From: Sinohyriopsis cumingii
Lineage: Eukaryota; Mollusca; Bivalvia; Unionida; Unionidae
NCBI GenBank assembly: GCA_028554795.2
Contig: CM068827.1
Coordinates: 141,137,251 to 141,201,250 of the forward strand
Length of the DNA: 64,000 bases
Reading direction: 5' to 3'
Shown: in pieces, positions 1 to 25,239 of the stretch
Layout: each line of letters starts with the position of its first letter
Position numbering within the stretch: position 1 is the first letter of the stretch
The notes under the pieces: generated by a model
Seen by the model: the letters and a program-made list of their open reading frames with translations, nothing else
Database searches by the model: none
What the model was told of the DNA's origin: nothing
Position numbers and translations under genes: made by a program

Positions 1-1648
1 AATCAGAACCAGATAATTGATAACCAGAAATGTTTAATATAAAGTGACCTTTGGATTGTGTTCCCATACCCAGCTGTCAACTTATTACGGGGATAATAAG
101 AAACCTTTATAGGTAATCCAGAATTTAAAAAATCCAACACTGTAAGTTTTGATTTGCCTGTGGTGACCTGTGTCGTGGTGATATGCCAACAGTTTTGTTT
201 TGATGAATCACAATAATACAATGCAAGAATATATTCTTATTTGAAATTTCACTATACTTCTCAGTTAATGTCCCTTTCCTAGAATATAACTTTGGATAAT
301 GAGCACTTTGTATTTCCAGTGAATAATAATTTGAATGAATAAATTCCAGCTAAAAACAAAACACTGGGTAAAACAATAATACAACTGATTCTGCTCAGAC
401 CACAAAGCACGAATTATTAATATTTAGATAAACAAGATTATACAGTCATCTACCTTGGTCTCAGGTCACAAATACTAGTTTAAAAAAGCAGACTATTACC
501 TAATGAAAAGTTTTAATCTGGAAGGATCCAATGTTTATAAAATAAAATCTTAGTTATAAGTAGAAGGCGTGTTACTAAACTTATAATATAGAACATGGAA
601 AACACATTGTCCCTGACTCAGACCAAGATAAATATGATTACATCTATTAATAATGAACCTCATAGATTTATATATAAAACAATAGCTATATGTTAGTTGT
701 TTACAAAATTACAAAAAGCAATGTTTCATGTCAGGTAGAAAATGAACTTGATCTTGCACAAGGTCGTGTCCAAAATAAAATTATCCATGCCATATAATAA
801 AATAAAAAATGAAAAACCCTAACTAACAAACAATGCAATAGTTTGATCCTGTTTCATGTTGTCTGTCTTTATATTGCATGATAATTTTTATACTTAAAGC
901 TTATTCCTACTTCCTGCCTCCATATGGTCCTGTTTATAGGCATTGTTGAATCACGCTTAATGTTGTCTGGCTCCATAGGAGGATTCAATCGCACACTTTG
1001 TTGGTTGCAAGTCCGTCTCGATACACAACTTTTGGGCTGTAGTATTCTATATCTGTATATCTTTCTGTCATAGTTTGCTGTTCTTAATTCTTGTTTTTTC
1101 TCTCAATAAACATGGAATGTTTTTGCCAGAGAATCCTCTTTTGCAGTTTTCACGGTTGATATTGAAAATGCCCCAATACTAAGTGCTTAGCATGGGTTCA
1201 TGACATTCATTTGTTCATTTAATGTGTACAACTAAGACACACGTACATGAAATTACAAAACATCGATTTACAGATAAACAAATATTGTCTTGCGATCTAT
1301 GTTAAGTAGCATTGGAAATATAACTGAAAAGAAATGTATGTACTGAAAATGTAGAATATATATCTCAGCCAAGCAGAACTGGGAAACATATAGCGAACAT
1401 TGTATAGGAATAATTTACCTTAAGATCGCCAGCGTTCGGAATACGTGACAATATTATTTAGAATTGTTTACATTACAAATATCACATCAGACAATGACCT
1501 GCAATATATATGACTATACCATAAAAATGAAACATTAACTAAAAGTTATTCAAACATCAACCACGCTTGTATGAAATAAAATTAGCTGACATACTAGGCG
1601 ACATCTGCAAATAATTGGAAATTCTTCTTTCTGTTTCAGAAATGTAAG

Positions 1649-1731
<83 letters not shown>

Positions 1732-3091
1732 AGAGAGAATATGGCTGTCTGATCATTTATACATACATTTATTACCTATCCATACGTAAAGAGCTAATAG
1801 TAAAAACTAGTTTACGCGTATTTAATCTGATGCGCATTTTATACAGATTCCTCGCTGTCAAGGACGACGTCTGCTAACAACGGTGTGATTGTAGTAGATG
1901 GATGAAATTAAAGTAAAAAAAAAAACAATATAAAATGGTGCCTATTAATGAAATAATTGTTATGGGTATATCATAAACACACCACCCGTACAGAACCTTG
2001 ATCTAGGTGTTTGCATCATGTCTCTGTTATCAAACTAGATGGTATACAAACACCCAGATAAAATTACTGTGCTGATAACCTGTATATACCTGATGAACGT
2101 TTACTACATGCATGAACAGAAGACCGGTCACAATGTACTGTTTGGGCAGGGCATTGACTCGTGAATGAATATGGCTCAAGTTGACCTAAAATCAGACTTA
2201 AGAACATTCATTTACAGCGAGTATTTGAAAACAATGTTATATTAATAATATCTGAGACAATGCAATCTGTTCAATCTGTCGTCATATATGTAAGATTAAT
2301 TTGTTGCCAATTTCGTTCTAATTGCTGAAGTTTTGTCGTTCTTCTTTTTTATTTTATTCTGCTCGAGTTGTTTCTCCTTCGTAAATTTTCGGTTTAACAT
2401 ATGGAATGCTTCTTCTCCGATGAGTGCTTACAAGCTAAAAACAATGTTTCTCAAATTCTCTGTTCTGTGCTTTCAGCTCTCCAGCAGCCGAGCTCTTTAC
2501 TTTCTGAACGAAATCTCTGTGTTGCAATTTACGTTTCTGTTTCCGATTATCTTCAACGCACATCAATGAGTTTATTTCCAAGTTTATCGGTCTGCATTAG
2601 CTTAGCGCAGGTAAAAGAATTGTCACTTCTTGAGTAGAATGTCCACTTCACTGAGTTATTTTTACATCCTGGGACCCAAATGTTCTCTTTTTCATTGTTT
2701 ACTTGTAGATCAGTATTGTTCTGAAAATGTCTTACAAACATATTTTCACTTTTGTTCCTTTTTACCCCCGTATTATCGTTTCTCTTTCCTCTATCATCTT
2801 TGATCTCTGCTTTTCATTTCTTAATCATCTGAGATCCCAGTTAACCTCAGACTTATACTGCATATTTTTCAGCGTCGACTTAATATCAAATGACATTTAA
2901 ATATTTCTTTCTACTTCAGTTTTCTTTTCTAGTTGTGCCTGAAGCAAATATTAAGCTTATTCATATCTGGATTAGTACCCCCGACAACACTGGTATATTG
3001 CAATCCACTGTATTGATCACAGTGTCTTATCTTGAACCCCTCTCGACTTCCATCGACCATCTTTCTATTATTATTATTATTATTATTATAG
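1..3091. other. No recognised gene; upstream or intronic sequence
   Basis: AT-rich sequence with no coding segment I can identify. It contains a compound (TG)n(AG)n microsatellite at about 1,653-1,739 and ends in an ATT-rich tract leading to the first recognised exon of the GH31 gene at 3,092. The missing 5' exons of that gene (start codon, probable signal peptide, rest of the N-terminal domain) may lie here or further upstream; I could not find them. Confidence 0.6.
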
Positions 3092-16550
<13,459 letters not shown>

Positions 16551-16629
16551 AGCCCACCTTTTCATAGTTTATTCATACGTAACTTTTATGCACTATTGTG
16601 TATTTATGAAGACACGCACATAAGCCTTG

Positions 16630-16635
16630 AATAAA
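16630..16635 (+). promoter_or_regulatory. Polyadenylation signal of the GH31 gene
   Basis: AATAAA lies 80 bases after the GH31 stop codon, a normal spacing for an animal 3' UTR. Confidence 0.5.
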
Positions 16636-17139
16636 AAATTGAGATAAGATCGTCCATGTCTAGACTGTTTGCACACACGGTATGGTAATTCAGAACATAA
16701 AATTCAGCATGCTTCTTGCATATGGTGCTCTTTCAAAATTTATTGCTTCCTTACGGCTATTTTGACCCCTCCCCCCAACCGGGTCATGTAAATCTTGGTC
16801 TATCGTCTCTGCACATTTAAAGCAGGAGTACATAGACTTGATCATACCCTCCGTTTCTAATCTCAGATTGAAATATAATCAAAAAGATGAATAAAACCAG
16901 ACTACGCAAGATTGGCTCAAATGCGCTGTATACCACCATGCATGTTGTGGGTTCCGTGTCGCATAAAAACTTTCTGAATTTTTTCCTCCAACATATTGAT
17001 AAAATATTCACATAATGTACTAAAGACATTGTAGAGAAATGATTGCAGATAATGCAGTATATATTGATCAAGAGGGAGTTTCAAAGCGTACAATTTCCAC
17101 CAAATGGCATTGTACCACCAGATTTCCAGTGTTGAAGCA

Positions 17140-17800
17140 GTGGTATTATTCATGCAGATGGAGGTAGCCCACAGTGAGGAGTTATATTATTCTTGCATAT
17201 GGAGGTAGCCCACTGTGAGGAATGGTAAAATCCTTGCATATGGAGGTAGCCCACTGTGAGGAATGGTAAAATCCTTGCATATGGAGGTAGCCCACTGTGG
17301 GGAGTGGTATTAGCCTTGCAGATTGAGTTAGTCCGCTGTGAGGAGTGGTATTATCATTGCAGATGGAGGTAGATCACTGTGAGGAGTGGTATTATTCTTT
17401 CAGATGGAGTTAGTCCGCTGTGAGGAGTGGTATTATCCTTGCAGATGGAGTTAGTCCGCTGTGAGGAGTGGTATTATCCTTGCAGATGGAGGTAGTCCGC
17501 TGTGAGGAGTGGTATTAGTCTTGCAGATGGAGTTAGTCCGCTGTGATGAGTGGTATTATCCTTGCAGATGGAGTTAGTCCGCTGTGAGGAGTGGTATTAT
17601 CCTTGCAGATGGAGTTAGTCCGCTGTGAGGAGTGGTATTATCCTTGCAGATGGAGGTAGCCCGCTGTGAGGAGTGGTATTATTCTTGTAGATGGAGGTAG
17701 CCCGCTGTGAGGAGTGGTATTATCATTGCAGATGGAGGTAACCCTCTGTGAGGAGTGGTATTATTACTGCAGATGGAGATAGCCCAGTGTGGAGTATGAC
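17140..17800. repeat. Minisatellite, about 41-bp unit
   Basis: About 15 copies of a unit beginning GATGGAGTTAGTCCGCTGTG and continuing with a GAGGAGTGGTATTATCCTTGCA-like half. Copies vary between GGTAGCCC and GTTAGTCC, with these variants interspersed. It lies about 0.6 kb past the GH31 3' end. Confidence 0.95.
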
Positions 17801-19674
17801 AATGTACTAATTAAAACATTTTATTCAAACATTCTTTCAGTAGGATTGGGCTGGTTATATTTTTTGTCCGAAATACAATGACATCGAAAATATGATATTT
17901 TGTTTCAATATGGTTTCATATGAATCACCTACTATTATTGTATAGCAAGACATGTTGGCAATATCAATTATCGAGTTTAGTACATAAATACTAGTATCAA
18001 ATACAATGTATTTCTTGACAGTCAGGATATAAATATATTAGGTCAAAACATTCGTAATGGTTTAATAACTTCATATCAGTGGCAAGCTATACAGCCAAAG
18101 AAAATTTCAGTATTCTTTAATTTTATATGGAATATAAAACTAATATAAATTGTTTTCGGATTGCTTCTGTGTTTATTTTAAAACTTAAAAAGGCCTACTA
18201 CAAGCAAGTTCGAAGCAGAAGATACAGGAGGGTTAAAGTATATACACATTCGGGTAGCTTCATATGAAACACTCATGGAAAAAACTCATTTACAAACAGT
18301 TTTATTTGCAACGAAGAAATTTGAAGGCTTCGAAGACAGCGTTGCACGGCAGCAGCAAGAATAACATTTATAAAAAAACAGGAACAAGTCTAATTATTTC
18401 TTTATGACAATAAACAAATATCACCTCCATTCATAAAACCCATCTTTGAATAATCGATTCTATCATGTGTCCTCCATTGTTTGCAACAATATGAATAAAA
18501 TAGAGAATAATGCAAAATATACAACTCTGGTAGCACATTGCACTTCAAAAAGATGACATAGCCAACAGATCGTTTTAAAGTGTGCATTTGTCTCTGCCAG
18601 AGCTATACCGAAAACACAATTTACTTTTCTCAAAATGCTCCAAAAAAAAGGAGTATTTATAAAAAAAATAGCCCGTCTATCTCTACAGTTTTCTTTAGCC
18701 AAAAGATTGACAGTTGACCGTTCTAATTGAGTAGAACTACTCTTTGATTTTTTTTTCAGGCTATATATTTATGTTTTGTGAAACCAAGATTTTAGGAATA
18801 CTTTTCAACATTTTATTAGCAATGAATTTTCAGCTACGAAACAAAAATGTCAACTTTAAAAGATTGTATTCACTGCCGAAGTAAAAAATGTCTAAAAAGA
18901 TAGAAACTAAGTCCATCACCTACTCAATCAGCAGTTTTTGATTGGCTGAGTGCCAGTGATGATGTCTCAATAGCACTATGAATATCCATCAGCAGTTTGT
19001 TGCTTGTGGTCAGAAGAAAAGAAACAAGAATGTGCCTTGCATACATGTCTGCTTCATAAAAGAAATCATTTTTGACATACATTTTATTAATGTAAATTCT
19101 TAAATGCAACAATAGTCTCTGAGTCAGCGATTATTCCATATGACTGTAGAAGAGCATTTTCCAGATGACGTCGCTCCTGATGATATCATGTGCGAGGTGA
19201 CATGCCAAGTCCTAAGGTCATTTTATACGAGCCAGTTCCATATTTTCCAACTGAAATAAAAACAGGAACATAACATATTTTGAAATACTCATCAATATTG
19301 TTTGAGCAAGAGATACAGAGTGAAACATTTATTTCAGTGACATGAAAAACAAAGAAATAGCCATTACAGTTAAAAGCACGAGATTTAATATATACATTAT
19401 CACGTGACATATGAATTTAAAAGAAATAATCACTCTTCAGACCTGAATGACAAGTTAATGATCCATAATTTATCAGCAGCATGGGCAAAATTCATGATCC
19501 TCTGCACTATATTCTTGGGTAAAAAACATTTTGCTGTCTGCCTAAGAAAGAAAAAAATAGAAACAAACCCAAGATTTCTCCCTTCTAATAAAATGAGCTG
19601 GGTCACAAAGTAAGCGATTCTTCAGATGAATAAAAACTCAACAAACTGCACTGTGCCAAAAAAGTTTTGTTTGT
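17801..19674. other. No recognised gene
   Basis: AT-rich sequence with only short chance open frames; nothing identifiable on either strand. Confidence 0.6.
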
Positions 19675-19699
19675 TTTGTTCTGTGCTTTGCTGTTCTTT

Positions 19700-20275
19700 G
19701 TCTCGCATAGCTATTCTGTAACTTTTTTGTTTCACATAGCTGGCCTTTTCTAATTATGTCGTTTCATATAGCTAGATTCTGTAATTTCTGTCACACATAG
19801 CTAGCTTCTGTAATTATTTCGTCTCATATAGCCAGATTCTGTCGTTCTTTCGTCTCATATAGCTAGAATCTGTCATGCTTTTGTATCATATAGCTAGAAT
19901 CTGTCATTATTTTGTATCATATAGCTAGATTCTGTCATTATTTTTTATCATATAGCTAGAATCTGTCATGCTTTTGTATCATATAGCTAGAATCTGTCAT
20001 TATTTTGTATCATATAGCTAGATTCTGTCATTCTTTTGTATCATATAACTAGATTCTGTCATTCTTTTGTATCATATAGCTAGAATCTGTCATTATTTTG
20101 TATCATACAGCTAGATTCTGTCATTCTTTTGTATCATATAACTAGAATCTGTCATTCTTTTGTATCATATAGCTAGATTCTGTCGTTGTTTCGTTTCATA
20201 TGGCTAGATTCTGTCATTCTTTTGTATCATATAGCTAGATTCTGTCATTCTTTTGTTTTAATATAGCTAGATTTC
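19700..20275. repeat. Minisatellite, about 31-bp unit
   Basis: About 17 copies of a unit containing TCATATAGCTAGATTCTGTC followed by ATTCTTTTGTA. Early copies (19,700-19,860) are more diverged than later ones. Confidence 0.95.
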
Positions 20276-20424
20276 GGAAAATCGTCCAGATGTTGTGGTA
20301 TTATAAGCAATTACACATAAAAATGAAGTGCCAATAAAAACTGAAACGATGGTAAAATATCATTATCACAACACTTGTATACAAGACTATGGAAGTCCTC
20401 AATGGACACTTTTAACTTCTTTTC

Positions 20425-20640
20425 TGATCTGAGATCTTGATTTACTAATCTGAAATATTGCGGTGCGAATCTGAGATCTCGATTAACTGAGCCGAGATCT
20501 CGTTTACTAATCCGAGATTTCAAATTGCTAGCTCAAATCAGTCAATGAAATCATGGAATACTAAACAGACATCTCGCATTAGTAAATCGAAATCTCCTAT
20601 TAGTAATCTGAGCTCTGGGATTATTAAGACCTCGACTTAA
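20425..20640. repeat. Cluster of GAGATCTC-type repeats in both orientations
   Basis: Repeated short blocks such as CTGAGATCTCGATTAACT, CCGAGATCTCGTTTACTAAT and, inverted, TTAGTAAATCGAAATCTCCT occur about every 25-30 bp. The core GAGATCTC is palindromic. The cluster sits between two minisatellites. Confidence 0.7.
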
Positions 20641-20764
20641 AAGAAAATGCGAAGTGTATCCCTCGTTGGTTTTTGTATATGTTAAAGCAATACACATGCT
20701 GACTAAAATATATTTTATGCGGTTAAAGTTAGTAATTGTGCAAACTTCATAAACTGCTTTAATA

Positions 20765-21445
20765 CGTGTTTAGACCCTTTAATATCATCTTGATAATACA
20801 TGTTAAAACCCTTTCATATAGTGTTGATAAGACATGTTAAGACCCTTTCATATCATCTTGATACGACATGTTAAGACTCTTTCATATCGTCTTGATAAGA
20901 GATGTTAAGACCTTTTCATATCATCTTGATAAGATATGTTAAGACCCTTTCATATAGTGTTGATAAGTCATCTTAAGACCCTTTCATATCATCTTGATAC
21001 GACATGTTAAGACCATTTTATATCATCTTGATAAGACATGTTAAAACCCTTTCATATAGTGTTGATAAGACATGTTAAGGCCCTTTCATATCATCTTGAT
21101 ACGATATGTTAAGACCCTTTTATATCATCTTGATAAGACATGTTAAAACCTTTTCATATAGTGTTGATAAGACATGTTAAGGCCATTTCATATCATCTTG
21201 ATAAGACATGTTATGATCCTTTCATATCGTGTTGATAAGACATGTTAAGACCCTTTCATATCATCTTGATAAGACATGTTATGATCCTTTCATATAGTGT
21301 TGATAAGACATGTTAAGACCCTTTCATATAGTGTTGATAAGACATGTTAAGACCCTTTCATATCGTCTTTATAAGACAAGTTTAGACCCTTCATATCGTG
21401 TTGATAAGACATGTTAAGACCCATTCGTATCGTTATGCTAAGACG
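20765..21445. repeat. Minisatellite, 34-bp unit
   Basis: About 19 copies of a unit containing CCTTTCATATCATCTTGATA followed by AGACATGTTAAGAC. Two subtypes (ATCATCTTGATA and ATAGTGTTGATA) alternate, which suggests a higher-order dimer in part of the array. Confidence 0.95.
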
Positions 21446-22160
21446 TTTTCTGACTCCTTCACATCGTGTTGCTAAATATATTTCTCTAGCTATAATATAT
21501 AGCATAGCTTCCAATAATAATTTTATTAGCAGAAGCAATAATTCCAAAGAAAACGCATTCACTGAAAAAAAATGAAATGTGTGCTGAAATGAAGGACTTT
21601 TGGAGACGTTTATGCACTACTGACAATCGGATTTCTTTGTTGTTATTCTTCTCAGTGTCAGATGACCTCTATTATAACCATATTTAAACGAAGGAAATGA
21701 AAGGCGTAACAATTGTTTTATGGTGATATAAACGCCTAAAAACCAAGTTAATTACAGTACATAGAAGATGTCACCTTTTGTAGCTGGTTCATTAAGCCCC
21801 GACAATGTTTCAAAATGGCTATATATAAATATAAATTACGTTGCAGTGGTGTGTGAAAACCACTTAAACATTTGAAGAAATAACTACAAGAAGCAAGCAG
21901 ACGAATGGCGTTAGTCGGGAAGTTCTCGAAGTACAGCTAAGTCAATTTACCTTGAAACTAGTCTTTTCCACTTACAGGTTATTACCACCTGACCAATATC
22001 ACCAGACATTTGGCTACAATCTCCGTAGCATTTTACATAAATCATAAAAAGGCAATGTACCAACATTATATTTCGGTATTTAGTTTTTGATTAAGTCTGT
22101 AATTATCAGATGACCTATACAATTCTATATTTTTACAGTTTTGAAAGATTCGTGTAGGTT

Positions 22161-22199
<39 letters not shown>

Positions 22200-22250
22200 T
22201 GAATAATATAATTCTTGCTGTTGTTGTTCTTGCTCTTCTTCTTATCATCA

Positions 22251-22299
<49 letters not shown>

Positions 22300-24982
22300 G
22301 TCATAGATAAAGGAAGAAAGAGTGTATTTTATTTTATGCTTTAAAAGAGTGAAGCGTCCTACATTGAAATAACAAATCTTTTGTTTATCCACGCACTTAA
22401 TTTATTAATATTTTTCTGTAACTAACTAAATACTTTTTCTGTGCATCATTGACCATAAGTCACTTTTATATCTAGATAGCGACATGCCTTCACGTGCAAA
22501 AATCAATTTACATGTTTTATACCAAGGAGAGCCTATCTGGTCATCAATATTTGTTACAGAGTTGTAGACAGCACGTGCAGCCACCATTGCATTCTAGTAT
22601 GGAGCATATATTGATTACGTAATGCGTTGAGGTCATGTGATTTCCTATACAACCTAAAGTCGTATTTACCTTCCTTTCGCTGTAACTGTGTTTCGGTGTT
22701 GAATTAATCAAACTGTCAAGGTGAAGTGGTAAAATGAAAAAAGCACATACACATTAAAAAAAAGGAGCATTTCTAACCTTCTACCATGGTTAGAATGACA
22801 TACAAAGTTTCATTTATTGCATGTCAAACTATGTGTATTGTATATCATAATTTCGGTGAATAATTATATTTCCTTGGTTGCACACTTTCCAGCAAACAAC
22901 ATTGACAAATGTCAGGTACCCTCCCTCCCCAAACAAAAAGAATCCCACTAAAAGCAATCATCTTTAGCTCGCGCCCAAGCCCATAGCATGCAACTTCAAG
23001 CTAAACTAGTTCGATGCTTCATAGAGACAGTGCAACAATCAAATCATAATCTTGCTTTTAACAACATCCAAAGCCAATACGATAACGCATCTCTGGAGAA
23101 AATAAAATCTTACCACTTCCGTACAAGACAGCCAGAACCTTAAAAAAGACTTGCAAGCACACAATACGTGCAACAAACACGTAGAGCCTAGTCACTCCGA
23201 TGATTTAATCCTGCACAAGGTGAAAACGGATATCAGTAGCAGACACCGCACGGCACACTGGGTAAAGGAATAAAAATGATACTTACAGATGCTTATACTT
23301 ACAGTGGCTTGGTCTGGGCCTCTCGATAACCCAGTATCGGAAACCCTCTCGAGCCCTCTGATTGACTGAAGTCTTCAATTTGTTTCTACTTACGGAGCTG
23401 TAGCGATCTGAAAGAATAGAATAGAAGAGATAAATAAAAACAAACAAAACAGTAAACTTAGAAAGGAAACATTTAATTCGCTCGGCATATTCGCAATTGA
23501 AATATCTCGAAATTTCATTAACAACTTTCACTAATTTTGTGTTACTAGAGATTCTATGGCAGGACACATACAAAGGGTAAACAATTCCAGCCTGAAATAT
23601 ATCCCAACCATGGGAGGCAATGCTTAGAGCACGATGATTTGGAAACGGCATTGCCAGATTAATCAGACACACCTGCACTGATACTACTGTAGGGACTTTT
23701 TCTGCACCATTTTGGTAGTGCGTGATGCCACTTGAGAACCAAACGGGACTCTCCTTATAAATACAGGTCTGATGATTAAAGATCCAAACGAGAATTTAAA
23801 ATGGGAATGGCCATTTGAGACTCAACAAGAACTTCCATGTTAAACAGGGTAAAACATTTTTGGAACATAAGCCTTATTACTAGTTTGGATGATAATTTTT
23901 TTTCAAAGGATGAATATGTCTGTTTGTAACAGCATAACGTGTTGGATGTGGGAAATGTGAGCTTGTCAACCCACCAAATGAGATGTCATAACTTGTTTTG
24001 CTTGATAGATATGGTAACATAAAAGTACATACAAATAGCACACCGTAGCACTGTTATTTGAGAGAGACACACAGACAGAGAGACAGACATACAAACAGAC
24101 AGAGAGAGAGAGAGAGAGATTGTGAATAAACAAAGTTTAAAGACTTTACAATTTAAGTTGTAGGTGTGGGATTTTGGACACTAAACAGGGCATGTTGGAT
24201 GGTATTTTGTATGGTATTGGGTGATAGATGTTTGTATTAAACACTACTAACGGCGTTTTAAATACACACGGCCTGATAACGACGTGTTGGATAGTATATA
24301 ACTAAGTGTTGGGTAATATATACCTAGTTGATTGATAATTAGATAGTCCTCAGGCTGCCATCACTATTTTAAATTCCTGTTTGAATTTAGGATGTCATTC
24401 CCTTGTTCAATATGTCTTATACCCCAGCCTAGCATCCCCATGATAAATTCCAATTTGGGTCCAGAAAGCTATTCCAATGTTAAATTCTCATATGAGGCTA
24501 CAACGTTTTCACCCTATATCCTGCTGAACACATTCTCTCATTAAAAAGTTCGGTTGCTTTGGACGTGTGACTCAACTTGAAAAATAATATCCGTTATTAT
24601 TTTATTAGTGTAATTGAGCGTTAAATAAACCGAACGGTAAATCCGTTATAAAAGATAATTTGAAATATTGTTACGTTATATATAAATGTTTCCTAATAGT
24701 ACTTGACAGTAATATAACAAATCCATGGACGCGCTAATCGAGTCACCAAAGCAAGCGAAACCACTCTGTGAAATAGGCGATAAATAAACGGTTCAGCTAT
24801 CTAGTGATTTACTACCCTACTCCGACCAACTCTGAGGTCACATCTGGTTGTTAAGAGCAAACACGTGGCCAAATTAGTTTGTTGATTTTCATAACTTACT
24901 GAAATCAGTCCAATACATCTCACTGAAGTAATTTTAAACTAAGCACAATTCTTTCAAAGAAAGTGTGTAAATATGTGGGTTT
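21446..24982. other. No recognised gene; microsatellites
   Basis: Contains (ATA)n at about 22,162-22,197 and (TTA)n at about 22,250-22,299 in opposite orientation, and an (AG)-rich tract at 24,060-24,120. One minus-strand exon-like segment at 23,303-23,407 is listed separately. Confidence 0.55.
23303..23407 (-). other. Possible minus-strand exon, product unknown
   Basis: On the minus strand a CTATTCTTTCAG acceptor precedes 105 bases that end at a strong GTAAGTAT donor. One frame is open throughout and reads RYSSVSRNKLKTSVNQRARE then GFRYWVIERPRPSH. I do not recognise the protein. It could belong to the same gene as 26,952-27,012 and 33,412-33,489, but nothing proves this. Confidence 0.3.
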
Positions 24983-25239
24983 TGTTGTTGTTGTTGTTGT
25001 TGTAGGGTTTAACGCCATTTTTCAGCACACGATAGGCTATACATGGCGGCCGGTATTAATGATGGAGGAAGAACCCGGGAAAACCCCGGAAAGAACCACC
25101 GACCCACGAGAGGCTACTGGCAAGCTTTCTCACATACCCGCACTGGCTGAATACGAGAATCGAACACATGCAGACGTAGGTGAGATGGCAGTGATCCGTA
25201 AAGGAGAGCGCATTAGACCACTCGGCCACTCGGGGCCCC
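24983..25239 (-). mobile_element. SINE family 1 (tRNA-derived), full copy
   Basis: On the minus strand it starts GGGGCCCCGAGTGGCCGAGT (A box), has a B box near GTTCGATTCTC, a body with GGTTTTCCCGGGTT and CGCCATGTATAGCC, and ends AAAAATGGCGTTAAACCCTA then (CAA)n. The flanks share ATATGTG..TTTTG on both sides, a likely target-site duplication. Confidence 0.88.

Noticed and set aside
1550-1877. Open frames of Ser-Leu or Arg-Glu repeats on both strands
   Set aside because: They come from the (TG)n(AG)n microsatellite.
17140-17800. Could the regular 41-bp array be a CRISPR array?
   Set aside because: There are no unique spacers between repeats; it is a continuous tandem repeat in animal DNA.
22066-22392. 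Minus-strand frame with poly-Ile and poly-Leu
   Set aside because: They come from the (ATA)n and (TTA)n microsatellites.
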